DNA of 64,000 bases from assembly GCA_963682175.1 (NCBI GenBank), contig OY821782.1:26123741-26187740 (forward strand). Direction: 5' to 3'. Below the pieces are notes generated by a model. The model saw only the letters and a list, made by a program, of their open reading frames with translations. It did no database searches and was not told the origin of the DNA. The DNA is from Triglochin maritima (lineage: Eukaryota; Streptophyta; Magnoliopsida; Alismatales; Juncaginaceae). Below, one piece after another: positions 17,178-28,196 of this stretch. Both the position numbers and the translations under genes were made by a program. Each line of letters begins with the position of its first letter. Within the stretch, counting starts at the first letter, position 1.

Positions 17178-18711
17178 TGATTGAACGTTTTAATTAACCG
17201 CAAGTGCACGACCGCGTTGAAGCGGTGGAAAATACGTGTCGATCCACAGGGAGGTGTGTCGACTTTGGTTTGTTCGAAGGCGAGTGGGAAAGAAAGGAGA
17301 GAAAATGAGTTATGATTTACACTGCACTACAATGCGAAAGGAAATAGAAAATAAGCAATAAAACTAAACCGGAAAGGGGGTAGAGAAAGAATGTGAATAC
17401 AAATATATGTGTATGTGTGTGTGTTCAATTATTCTCATCACAACATGTAGTGTATGAAAATCATAAAACTAAATCCAACTTTGCCTCCACAAGAAATAAG
17501 ATAAGATCACATCATTAAAACATACAAGACAATAATTGGAATGAAGCTAAATGAACTCAAGTATAAAAACTAAACCCCACTATGACTCTACATGAAATAA
17601 GATTTACCCAATCATTTAAACATACAAGACATTAATAAAGGTAAGGGCAACAAGAGCACATACACTACAAGTCATGTTTCCTTTATCAATTCCATCCATA
17701 TCCTCACTTCATCATTCCCCATAAAATAGGTCCACTAGTCTAACCATATGCTAAGCTTCATTCAAGAGCATTAGATGGTTATGGAAATCATATAAGGTTC
17801 AAAGGATTAAGATAACACACACCTAATACATCACATAATCACATCACATATTTCTCCACCCCCCAAATGGGGATGAAACTACTCACTAATCATTACACTA
17901 ACTACATTAACAAAATGAAATATTATACTGAAAGGAAAATAAACTAAGCAAGAAAGGAATATTAAAGAAGCTAATTGAAAGGAAAATAAAACTAAAGAAG
18001 CATGCAAGAATTAAAAGACAAGATTAAAAGAAACTAAGAACAATTATTTTATTTACATGACTCACATTACAAGTGGTATTCTTCTCCACCTTGAATTTTT
18101 GCTTCAAGGCTTTTACTCCAAGTAGAGATAATGTCACCAAGCAATGGGTGAATACAAAAGGAGGAGGAGGAGTTCTATTTATAGCCATAGAAAAAGGTAA
18201 TCCGGGACAATCCCCCAGTATGGGACTAAACATATACTAAAAATAGACTAAATACACCCTAATACACGACCCGCCAAAGTCTTAGCAGATTCGGACCAAA
18301 ACCGACCGCCAATCAGCGGTCTTGGACCGCTAATTGGCGGTCTATATTGTTTCTGATCCGGCCTGGATTTGGTGTGTGGTTGTTTGGCTTCATGTATTTA
18401 TGTTTGATGCATCTGAGTAGGTTGTTGGAGCTTAAGACCGAATGGAATTGCCAAATTACTCCTCATGATGGTGTGGAGTTTCTTGATTTGCTCATTGGTC
18501 GTTCGATCTTACATTCAGGTCCTTCGATCTTGCATCTTAGTCCTCGAGTCTCTCAAATCAGTCATTTTCCCTGCTATTAGGTCCATTTATAGTCTCTTCT
18601 TCATAAACCTATTTATTCCTGAAACATAAACATAACACTCGTTACGTAGCATTGCTTAGGCTAAATTAAAGGATATAAGACACAAATATAAGCATGAAAT
18701 GATGTCAATCA
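17178..18711 (-). mobile_element. Solo LTR, Ty3-type family A (older copy)
   Basis: A 1534-bp LTR of the same family, more diverged. Flanks CCAAG (17173-17177) and CCAGG (18712-18716) match at four of five bases. It carries the paired palindrome near 18300-18342. It lies only 46 bp from the previous solo LTR. Confidence 0.8.
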
Positions 18712-19187
18712 CCAGGTAATTGAATGATCGACCATTTAGGGAAAAACAATTCAAAGTTAGTTGTAAAACGGTGAGAAATTGGGGACCAATTGTTTGCGCC
18801 CGATCGGTCCCGATTTCTTCCAGGAGCTTAAATGTTGTATTTTGCACGTTGGGTGAAGCTTTGGTCCCCTATCTTGAACCAATTTGACTTTAATTGGCAA
18901 AATATTGATCTGGTTCAAGTCATGTGTCACAATACTTTGCATTTCACAATCAGGTCCATCTCGGTTTTTACTTGAGTCCTTCCTGATTTGCGATCCAGTC
19001 CTTGTGCATTACAAATGGGTCCAGAAGTCTTCAATTCAGTCCATTCTTGTTGCATTCAGGTCCTTTTTGTTCCATTTTCTCTTCTTTGTTACCTAACACC
19101 TGAAACACTACAATAACAACTCGAGTAGCACAATATTAGGGTAAAATAAAAGATATATAGCATGAATATGATGCACGATATGCTACT

Positions 19188-19203
19188 AATCAGATACCCC
19201 CAC
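19188..19203 (-). promoter_or_regulatory. Polypurine tract of element B
   Basis: On the minus strand this reads AAGTGTGGGGGTATC directly before the LTR start TGATTAGTAGC. It would prime plus-strand DNA synthesis. The matching tract in element A is at 37844-37858. Confidence 0.65.
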
Positions 19204-19840
19204 ACTTACATTTTGCTAGTCCTGAGCAAAACAAAGAAAGAGAAAAATGAAGGAAAGTGAAACATGCGAAATACAGGGAAATACTAACTCACTTTCGTAG
19301 GAATCACGGTTGCACTTAGCACGTACAACAAGTCGTTAAACCTCATTGTCGCCAAGGAGGAGTGATGTCTCTTGAGGGTTTTCAGCAGATATACCCACAA
19401 AATCCAAACATTGATAAATTATTCAATCTAGCAACACGACTTGTTGGACCTATTTTTGTCTATCATTGGACACGGTAATCCTACGGGCCGACTCTATTTA
19501 TGTATCCAGTCCACACACCTAGCCTAAGGAACCATTTGTGCAAGTTAATTAAGGACTTCAGTGAAAGACATGGGCAACTTTAATATCATCAAGTGATACA
19601 TCGTGTAAAGTCCATTAAGATTCTTACTTGTATTACCATTTTTTTCTTTTTTTCTTCTTTTTTTTATTAGTTGGTGTGTAATTCTCCCAATGTCAGGTTT
19701 CGTGCATCATTGCCTATGAGGACTTACACTTCACGTACACCTTCCCCCACATCTTCAGATAGGGCGATCCCTACCACCCGTGTAACGGGAGTTCGGTCGG
19801 TGCATCCCAAGTCAGATGACTCGAAAGCACCAGACATTAA

Positions 19841-20367
19841 GAGTGTATTTGGATGCAACTCCTAAATGTCAACTTCTGATGAGAAGTCAGCTTCTAGGAA
19901 TGTGGATCCAGGAGCAGCTTCTTCTTGAAGGTTGAGAGTTGTTTGGATAGACAGAAGACTTCTGGTAGTGGGTGATGTCTTGTCAAAGGAAATTCCAAAA
20001 TTACCCACAGAGTTTGATTAAATTAAATTAATTATAAATTCGTTTTAAATGTTTTTTCAATTTTTTCTGAAAATATGTTTTTTATTTGTTTATATTTTTA
20101 AAACAAATTATTTTTTAATTTTTTTACCTCGGATTGATATCCAAATGATGTGGGGGGGGGGGGGGGGGGGGGAATTGGTCCAAACAAAATCAAAATTTTG
20201 AATGAGCTAAGAAGCTCCTTCACCCTAGCTTCTATATCCCATTATAAATGATGTCTTGTTTTGCGCGCCAGAAGCCGAGATTCTTGGGAGCCGAAGCACG
20301 TTTGGATGTGCACTATAGCAGTGTCATTAACGTGGGGGAGCTAGAATTTCTGCACCCAAACGGGGTC
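19841..20367. mobile_element. PIF/Harbinger-like (Tourist-type) MITE in element B
   Basis: Inserted in element B relative to the matching site in A (near 38490). The ends are GAGTGTATTTGGATGCA and, on the opposite strand, GACCCCGTTTGGGTGCA, flanked by TAA at 19838-19840 and 20368-20370. A 3-bp TAA duplication and a TTTGG-containing end fit Tourist-like MITEs. It contains a run of 21 G at 20152-20172, and an AT-rich core similar to part of 35173-35625. Confidence 0.68.
20152..20172 (+). repeat. 21-base poly-G tract
   Basis: Twenty-one consecutive G follow GATGT. The similar core near 35465 reads GACGTGGAGGGGAG instead, so the run expanded in this copy or is partly an assembly artefact. Confidence 0.9.
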
Positions 20368-20448
20368 TAAGTCCCCTCGGACCTAATTTCCGAAGTGATA
20401 GGAGTTGTGCAAGAAAAGAGAACACCTACTCACTTATTTCTTATGAAT

Positions 20449-21870
20449 TTGATGCCAAAGCGTCTAATTCAAAGGATCAAACTGAAAGAGCTCGAAACTC
20501 TCAAGGGTTTGGGAAATATTGGGCAACGGAAGAAGAATTTCTCCAATTACGGTACTAAAGTTATGATCATCAATCCAAACTCTCCAACCAATAGGCTGGT
20601 GGGTCAGAATGAGGTCAAGAACCTCGTTTTGAATGTCCGACACACCAGGTGAACAAAAAGTGAGTCTCTTACCCAAGGTATCCTCTAAGGAACTCCCAAT
20701 ACCCTCTTTGGCAATGTAGTTGTTTGAGGTCCCATCATTTTCAAGTTGATCAGGAACAATAGTGAGAGACAAAGTCTCATCAGATCGTATGAGATTAAGG
20801 GTACTAGGGAGCTCTTGCTCCTCCACATGCGAGTGCTTAAGAGGCACAACAATAAGATCATGTGTCTCAAGGGCCACAGGACAGAAAGATAAGGCACAAT
20901 CTTGTGCCGACTCATAATGAAATTGGTCCATGCAATTCTCAATTTGAATCGAATCTCACACCAAGTGATGGTGAATTGAAACCCCAAGTCCCTCAAACTG
21001 ACTTGGAGTTTGACGTTGGAAGATTGTGCTTTGAATTTGTGGATGTGGTGGTGGTTCGATATCAGACGATAAATTCTCAAGTTGACAAGAAAGGTTACCC
21101 TCCTTACGTTCACATAATTTCTCAGTGATATGACATACTTGTATTTCCATATTTTGCATGGACTGTTGAGTGGTTTCCGTGAACGTAAAGAGAGTTTATT
21201 TCAAGGAATCAAGTATGTGGTCAACTGTGAGGCTCAAGTCAGAGCTAAGGAAATTTTGGGGTTGGGTGTTGATGGGCTAAGAATGAATCGAATGATTGGG
21301 AGTAGGGTGTTGGTAGAATTCTAGGTATTCAGGAGGAGGATACTTGGGTGGACATGATGTATAAGAATTTGAATAAGAATTGTCTCCCCACGAATCCATC
21401 CCTCTTGAGTTATACGCGGATGCGTAAAGGTCACATTGAGCATTTGGGAAAATATATACTCATACTCAGGCTCAGGGGGAACATAAGGACATTCCCCGAT
21501 AACCTGACCACTCCACCCACAACAGTCACACAGTACGGCTACTGGAGCCACCGGTGCACTCATGTCGTCTACCGCACGCATGAAAGATGCCAAAGGTTGT
21601 TGAAATGTCTCAGTTTGTTGACCAGCATATGATCCGACATAACTAGATGGTGGTCTAGCAATCAGTGTCTCGCTCATGTTACCCCAATTTTAAGACTGCT
21701 CAGTCACACAATCAAGATTGTCCTAACCATACGTGGTGTTTGTCTGAGAAACCCCAGGCTGCATGGGTACGGAATACTAGGGAGAATAGTCTTGGTCCCA
21801 ACAATGAAATGGATGGTCGCCCATGTAACCACCCATCTCGACAAAGAACTCTCGAGTCGACCACTCTCAC
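20449..21870 (-). pseudogene. Broken nucleocapsid-like ORF of element B
   Basis: Related to the element A protein (39457-40922). From the N-terminal side: the zinc knuckle region is altered (CDCCGWSGQVIGECP, the knuckle His replaced by Gln) near 21500; the EIEPPPHPQIQST-like segment is near 21030; and the C-terminal domain (GWRVWIDDHNFSTVIGE, LFQFDPLN) runs from 20931 down to 20464. Several frameshifts separate these. At the place where A is frameshifted, near 21330, B keeps a continuous frame. Confidence 0.7.
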
Positions 21871-22983
21871 CACTAAGAGGCCAAGCTCACAAAAAGTGCT
21901 CGACTCGACCCTAAACCACTTATAGAGAGTATAAAGGGGAGGAGACTTGAACGTAAAAGTAGGTGAGAAGAAGTTGACTCATAGGAGAACGGAAGAATCC
22001 TTAAAGCTAGCGTGGGTAAAAGGTGAGGGTGGAAGCCTAATCTAGCAAACACAACTCAAACAAGCTTAGGCTGACTATGAGTCCTTAAGCTAGACGACGC
22101 CTAACTTTGAGCTCACACGGCCTCAACACACCTCACCTCCCTACGACGAAGACCACAAAGCCTAGCAAGTGAGCCAAGATCCGAAGATCTCGTCTCTCCT
22201 GCAATCGACAAAGTAGGCGACGCCGATCAGGCTATGACAGTCGCGACCGGATCATTCTCCTAATGCGCCTGAGTCCTAATGGCCAATGTCTACTTGATTT
22301 TAGATTTATGCTTCACTTAAGTGTGGTTTTTTGGGCTAAGGAAGGGGTGATGAAATTCCTTACCTTATCTTGAAGACTATAGGTGGTGCCCCTTAAAGAT
22401 GTTTTGAAAACTTAAGCTAGCAAGCAACTCACCAAACAAGCACTCACCTCACTCTTGTCCCGATGCACCTTAATAACTAATGCATGATTTAAACATGCAT
22501 GAATGAGAGAACAGGTGCACGTATCTCACGCCAGAAATTGAAAACAAGAATTTACAACCAATGAAAGACAATGTGCGTGCAAGGTCTACAAGTGATGCTT
22601 GACCTAGATGACAATTAGTCTAATCTTTTGCTTTGAGTTTTAGGATCCAAGTTGTCTTAACAAGGGGTCATGCAAGCCAAATTAATTTTTGACACTAAAA
22701 TAGAGCTTGCATGACATCAACAGTGGATGGAAACAACTAAAGATAGGCAATGGAAGCTACTGTAAAAACAGAAATTCAAAATGACTTACTAGAGCCGCCA
22801 GTGGCAGATTCAAATCCACTACTGGCGGATTGTCTGGGGATTCTGGTCTCCAGACTTCACCAGAATGCTCAAATGCTCCATTGGGTCCCCTTGTCCACTT
22901 GTGGCCTCTTCCAGTAACCAAAGGAAAAAAAACAAAAACAAAACCCCACCGAAATAGTGAACTAGACTACGAAAACGGCACTC

Positions 22984-22999
22984 CCCGGCAACGGTGCCA
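22984..22999 (-). promoter_or_regulatory. Primer-binding site of element B (tRNA-Asp type, mutated)
   Basis: The minus strand reads TGGCACCGTTGCCGGG, one base from the TGGCGCCGTTGCCGGGGA type seen in element A and commonly found in plant Tat/Athila-group Ty3 elements. The spacer to the LTR is six bases. Confidence 0.7.
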
Positions 23000-23005
23000 A
23001 AAACT

Positions 23006-24557
23006 TGATTGAATCATTTTAAAATACCACAAGTGCACGCCGCATTGAAGTGGTGGAAAATACGGGTCGGTCCACAAGAAGCGTGTGTGAGTCGGATTCA
23101 CGATACTCGAGTGGGGGAGAAGAAGAGAGAGATGTGATCAAAATTAAACTAAAATGCGTGGGAAATCGGAAAAACAATCAATGAACACTAAACCCTTCAG
23201 GGGGTAGAGAAAGAATGTGAATATGAAAATGTGTGTTGTGTGTGTGTTCAAATGTGCTCATCAAAACATGTCGTACATGAAATCAATAAAACTCAATTCT
23301 AACTTTGCCTCCACATGAAATAAGATAAAACATTATCATTAAAATATACAAGATAATAATTAAAATGAAGCTAATATGTTCACATGCAAAATGACTCAAA
23401 TTCTACTGTCTCCACATGAAATAAGATTTATCACAATCATTAAAAATACAAGACATTAATTTAGATAAAGCCAACATGAGCACATGCATGCACATGTCTT
23501 GTTTCCTTCTTCCACTCCATCTTTATCCTAACCTCATCATTCCACATAAAATAAGCTCACTAATCTAAGCATGTGCTAAGCTTCATTAAAGAGTATTAGC
23601 ACATCAAAGATAAGAGTGACATCTCATTAGATGGTTATGGAAATCATGTAAGGCTCAAAGGATTAAGATTAACACTAATCTATCACATGATCAAATCACC
23701 TTCTTCTCCACCCCTCAATGGAGATGGACTACTCTCTACTCATCTCTACACAAAAGAAAGCATGAAAATAACATAAACCCATGAAAGAAATCTAGAAGAC
23801 TAGATTAAACAAGCATCAAACACAAAGGAAATTGCATAAAATGGAAAACATCAACATAAAGAACAAGAACTAAAGTAGATTAAGAAATAAAAATACAAAG
23901 TTTTCTCCTCTCCAACCCCCTTATTACACTACTAAACACAAGAACTAAAACCTACTCTAATGGGGGAAGGAGGAACAAGAGGTGGAGAGGAGGAATTACA
24001 ATGATATTTATAGAAGAAATAAGAGTTTGGATGTATCTGGTAGCAATCTGACGACTGTCATAACTTTCTCTATACTCTGGTGCACCCAATTAATCAAGTC
24101 CAAGCCACGGGACTAATTGGGATCAATTGGAGCAAAATGATCCGCCAGTGGCGGATCGTGTGCGCCCGATCGGTCCCAATTTCTTCTACGAGCTTAAATG
24201 TTGTATTTTGCACATTGGGTGAAGCCCTGGTTCGCTGTCTTGAACCGATTTGACTTTAATTGACAAAATATTGATTTGGTTCAAGTCATGTGTCGCAATA
24301 CTTTGCATTTCACACTCAGGTCTTTCCGGGTTTTCACTTGGGTCCTTCCTGATTTGCGATCCAGTCCTTGTGCATTACAAATGGGTCCAGAAGTCTTCAA
24401 TTCAGTCCATTCTTGTTGCATTCATGTCTTTTTTGTTCATTTTTCTCTTCTTTATTACCTAACACCTGAAACACTACAACAACAACTCGAGTAACACAAT
24501 ATTGGGGTAAAATAAAGGATATATAGCATAATATGATGCATAATATGCTACTAATCA
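23006..24557 (-). repeat. 5' LTR of element B
   Basis: A 1552-bp LTR. Its right part (24152-24557) is repeated at 18782-19187, which defines the shared LTR end TGATTAGTAGCATATTATGC on the minus strand. It carries the palindrome GATCCGCCAGTGGCGGATC near 24139 and the CCGCAAGTGCACG-like terminal block near 23030. Confidence 0.78.
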
Positions 24558-24562
24558 GTATC

Positions 24563-25310
24563 TGATTGAGATTTTATCAGTTCAAATACCGCAAGTGCAC
24601 GATGTCGGTGAAGACGTGACAAATTCAGGTTGTGCCATGAGGAGTTGTGTGTGTCGTTGTTCCCACTATACCTAAATAGGAGAGAAAAGGAGTTGGGGAA
24701 GATTTATGCTAAACTAACTAAACTAGACTCGTAATGAAATAACAAGATAACTAAACCCCCTTAGAGTGGACGTGTGTAGAAGTGTGTGTGTGTGTGTGTG
24801 TGAGGGTGGTCCATGCAATTAGAACAAAGTGTAGTGTGTGAGGCATACAAGAAGAAGCTATTGTAGAATCTAAGTATGGAACACCCAACGATACATGGCA
24901 AACCATGAATGAACATGCATATTTCATATAAAGCTTAAGTTGATTTTAGATTATCAAGCATGGAACAAGTACCTAGTGTGGCCATTAGAGCATCCATTAA
25001 GCGTACTTACAACCTAAATCATTCATTTAAATGTGCACCAAACATTGATCCATACATTTCAAGCCAATTCCATACAAAGATAACCATTACAACCAATAAT
25101 ATGCATTGTAGATCTAGCATGAGACAAGTACCTAATGTGGTCATTATCCCATTTAATACAAGTTTAAGCATACTACAAGTATAAATCTACATTAAGCACA
25201 TAGAAATGACACAAATAAGAAGAACTCGTCACCACATAACACATAGTTTACATCACCTCCACCCCAAATGGGGGTGAATCTACTCTCTACTCATAACAAC
25301 AGGCATGGAA
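24563..25310 (-). mobile_element. LTR fragment, Ty3-type family C
   Basis: It begins TGATTGAGATTTTATCAG with ACCGCAAGTGCACGATGTCGG and follows the LTR at 31607-33134 up to about 25310, where similarity stops. A GT microsatellite lies at about 24782-24802. Confidence 0.65.
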
Positions 25311-25346
25311 ATGTGCTCCAATCTGGATTTTACTGACCATTTTTAA

Positions 25347-25432
25347 CACCCCAAAAGTTTAGTCTCACATTGCCTAACATGAAAATGTTAGTCCTCACAT
25401 GCAATGAGCCACGAAACCAAACCCTGGGGGAA
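25347..25432 (+). mobile_element. Family E LTR fragment
   Basis: TAACACCCCAAAAGTTTAG followed by ACATGAAAATGTTAG resembles the LTR at 11826-12000. It is cut by the insertion at 25438. Confidence 0.45.
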
Positions 25433-25437
25433 TTAAA

Positions 25438-25872
25438 TGTTGGCTTTTTGACCTTAATCCGTATTTTGATGATGTAATTAAACCTAATCTTAATAAGGAC
25501 ATGTAGATTAGCACATGTAGTATAATAGTATACATGTTGTATTGTGCTAACATCTACAGGTGATCAAGACTCAAGAAAGAAGAAAAATCAGGTCAACTGG
25601 TATCAGAGCGAGGTCACGAGTTCGAGTCTTACCCCTGCACAGATGCAAAATTCTGGGGGGGGGATTGTTGGGGTATGGGCCCCAGCAATTTCTTGGGCTC
25701 ATGGGCTTAACATCCCAGCTCGTTGGCACAAACGTGCAGCCCCTCATGTCCACCCGACGCTTAGTTTGGGGCTCTGCGCTACCGGGGGAAGAATAGTTTA
25801 GTTGACCCCCTCACTAACAGCAATTGCTTTTAGTGGAGTGGTAAAGTCAACTAGGCGAAGGTCCTGGTCAAC
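25438..25872 (+). repeat. Left chimeric LTR
   Basis: The first 145 bp or so match the start of the Sirevirus-like LTR at 12693. Then come GGTCAAC, a primer-binding-site-like TGGTATCAGAGC at 25598-25609, about 55 bp, a G-rich polypurine-like run, and TGTTGGGG at 25666 continuing to GGTCAAC at 25872. The second half therefore looks like a small LTR element (short internal part plus 3' LTR) fused into the first. Confidence 0.75.
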
Positions 25873-25885
25873 TGGTATCAGAGCC
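25873..25885 (+). promoter_or_regulatory. Primer-binding site (initiator tRNA-Met type)
   Basis: TGGTATCAGAGCC directly follows the left LTR. Confidence 0.82.
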
Positions 25886-25924
25886 TTGTTAAGCTAAATT
25901 TCATTACTTTACCGTAATTTTAGC

Positions 25925-27514
25925 ATGGCTATTACATCTAATCACTTAGAAGGTTTATGCACCACAAGGCCTCCTTTGCTTAATGGGTCAAATTATGATT
26001 ATTGGAAAAATAGAATGAAAATCTTTTTAATATCAAATGACCTTAAGTATTGGAAGTTTATTCAAACTCCATACATCCCCCCAAATGAAAATGAGTTAGA
26101 TTCTTTATCTAGGCCTCAAATGAAAGAAATTGAGATGAACTCAAAAATTATGAATATTCTTTATTGTGGCCTTAATGAGGGATAATACAATAGAATTAGG
26201 GGATGTGAAAGTGCAAATGAAATATGGCATAGGTTACAAATGCATCATGAGGGTGATAGCAAAACCAAAGAAACTAGGATAAGTCTTTTCATGCATAAAT
26301 ATGAAATATTTTCTATGCAAATCGGTGAGAACATAAGCGACATGAACACTCGCTTCACCGATATTACTAACTCTCTTTTGATTCTTGGAAGAAGGATAAA
26401 TGAAGGAGAGATGACTCGGAAATTCCTCCGATCATTGAGCAACGATTGGGAAGACAAGGTCGTCGCAATTGAAGAATCGCACGATCTTTCCAAATTGAAG
26501 ATGGAGGAACTCATTGGAAATCTCATGGCCTATGAGCTTCAATTGAGTCATCGCAAAGAAAAAGAAGCTTCCAAGAAAACTCCTTCTATGGCCTTACATG
26601 CAGATTTTGAGGAGCAAAAGAGAGAAGATGATGAAGAAGAAATCGTGGTCCTTGCCCAAGATTTTTTCAAATACCTCAAGAATAAAGAAGACAAAATTGA
26701 AAGAAGAGGTATTAGGATTGAGAGAAAAGAAGGGGAGAAAAAGAGGGAGAAAAGAAAAGAGAAGGGAAGGAGCAAGAGAAGAGAAAGGAGGGAAGAAGCT
26801 CACAAAGCTACATGGGATGACTCCTCATCACAATCAACATCATCTTCCACCTTGCATAGTAAAGGAGAATTTGCTTACTCATGTCACATGGCAATTGAAG
26901 ATGAATTGAGTGAGGTAGCCTCTAACTCTTCTATTTCTAATTCTTGCTCATCTAGAGATCTTAGTGATAGCTCAAACTCAAGTGCATCTAATGAAACATT
27001 TACTAAAGATGAGCTTCAAAATGCATTTCATGATTTAGTTAAACAATATGAGATCGTTTGTGAAAAGAACAAAAATGCTAGAAAAACTATAAATGATCTT
27101 AAATGCCAAATTGGACTAATCATGAATGAAAAGAATGAGGTGATTGCTAGACTTGAATCAAATGAATCATCACTTGCTAGTCTAAGTAAAACACCCATTG
27201 TTGATGAACATGTAGATCTTAAAGTTTCAAATATGCAATTAAGAAAAGATCTAGAAATGTTCACTAAAGGAACAAAAATGCTTGATATGCTTTTGAGTAG
27301 TCAAAGACAATCCTTAACTAAACATGGTTTAGGATACAATGTGCATTTGAAAAACCATGTATCTCATACTACTTTAAATGACAAGCATTTATTTGTTAAA
27401 TCTAGTTCCTCAAGTGTGTGGGCACCCAAAACCAAAATGGTTTGGATCCCAAAAGCTAATGTTCAAGGACCCAAAGTTGTTTGGGTACCTAAATCTACAC
27501 TTGTAGGAGCTTGA
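25925..27514 (+). CDS. gag: Copia gag (DUF4219/UBN2 type), one internal stop
   Basis: Structural capsid-type protein of a Sirevirus-lineage Copia element. ATG at 25925; one in-frame TAA at 26183-26185; the same frame then runs to the stop at 27512-27514, 530 codons in all. The N-terminus has RPPLLNGSNYDYWKNRMKIF (DUF4219-like), followed by the UBN2 capsid region (WHRLQMHHEGDSKTKETRIS and FLRSLSNDWEDKVVAIEES). A highly charged Lys/Arg/Glu block follows (about residues 255-300), then Ser-rich and coiled-coil stretches and a VWAPKTKMVWIPK-type tail seen in Sirevirus gag. The CCHC zinc knuckle expected in full-length relatives is absent. The single stop suggests recent inactivation or supply of Gag in trans. 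Confidence 0.85.
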
Positions 27515-27849
27515 GGAAGAGATTGGTGGTGACCGGGTGAGCCAAAGCGTCGAATTCGAATCCGGTTGCATCACCAAATCAAGATTGGAGCTATTCAAGA
27601 TTCAAGTTTGGTATAAAAATTTCTATCTCTAAAATTTCTGAAAAATAGCTCTAATCTAGTTAATATGCTTAATTGTCATATCCTTAGAGTTTAATTCATT
27701 GCAAATCATATACCAAATTCATTGCAAATCATATACCACATCCATTGATTTTAAATGTCAAATTTTAAATGGATGTTAGAATAAGGCTTAAATAGAAACT
27801 TAATTGAACTTAACTTTAATCATACTCATAGTTTCCATCTAGCCTTATT

Positions 27850-28195
27850 GATAGGGGGAGCTTAATAGTTATATCTTTTATTAGAGTAATGAAGTGCAAA
27901 ATTTAGGGGGAGCATCTTCATTACAAATGACATCCTAAATTGAACTCAAATAGTTATATATAATTGTCAATGGGGGAGAAATTTAAATTCATATATTACA
28001 TTGATTATTGTATTTTTTTGATGGATGTCAAAGGGGGAGAAGTAATAGATTAGGGATACTTGAAATATACATGAAATTGTCAAGAAAAACTATGCACATC
28101 CATAGGGGGAGCATTTATATGCATAGTTAACTTATACATTTTTCAAGTATTAGGTTGGTTTAAGATATAGGTTGCCATCATCAAAAAGGGGGAGA
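27850..28195 (+). repeat. Multiple polypurine-tract-like repeats before the right LTR
   Basis: Six G-rich purine boxes of the GGGGGAG type occur near 27856, 27905, 27972, 28032, 28107 and 28186, about 50-80 bp apart. The last directly precedes the LTR. From memory, multiple polypurine tracts are a described hallmark of Sireviruses, which supports the lineage call. The rest of 27515-28196 is non-coding. Confidence 0.75.
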
Positions 28196-28196
28196 T

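Larger units (their letters stand above)
14401..18775 (-). mobile_element. Sirevirus-like Copia LTR, reverse copy, interrupted
   Basis: The same LTR type as 12693-14130 in opposite orientation: the TATA region reads GGAGCTTATAAATAG on the minus strand near 14950, and the palindrome array follows at 15056-15590. Two solo LTRs (15584-17131 and 17178-18711) split it. Remaining pieces are 17137-17172 and 18717-18775, each still with GGTCGA or GATCGACC motifs. It is truncated at the right, where element B begins; both outer limits are approximate. Confidence 0.55.
18790..24557 (-). mobile_element. Ty3-type capsid-less LTR element B, degenerate
   Basis: The 5' LTR (minus orientation) is 23006-24557 and the internal region 19188-23005. 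Only about 400 bp of the 3' LTR remain (18790-19187, joined to older sequence at about 18790). The right flank GTATC (24558-24562) would be one copy of the duplication; the other is lost. Compared with element A, about 980 bp of internal sequence are missing near 20447, and a MITE is inserted at 19841. The coding region is broken, so this copy is older than A. Confidence 0.75.

Noticed and set aside
24782..24802. GT microsatellite as a functional element
   Set aside because: A simple repeat inside an LTR fragment, with similar short GT runs at matching positions in other LTR copies.
25598..25650. tRNA-like sequence (TGGTATCAGAGC and GAGTTCGAGTC)
   Set aside because: No cloverleaf can be drawn around it. 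The first motif is better read as a primer-binding site and the second lies in the short spacer of the fused LTR element.
26548..26803. Minus-strand open frames opposite the gag basic region
   Set aside because: They mirror the AAG/GAA-rich gag coding sequence and give Leu/Phe/Ser-rich peptides.
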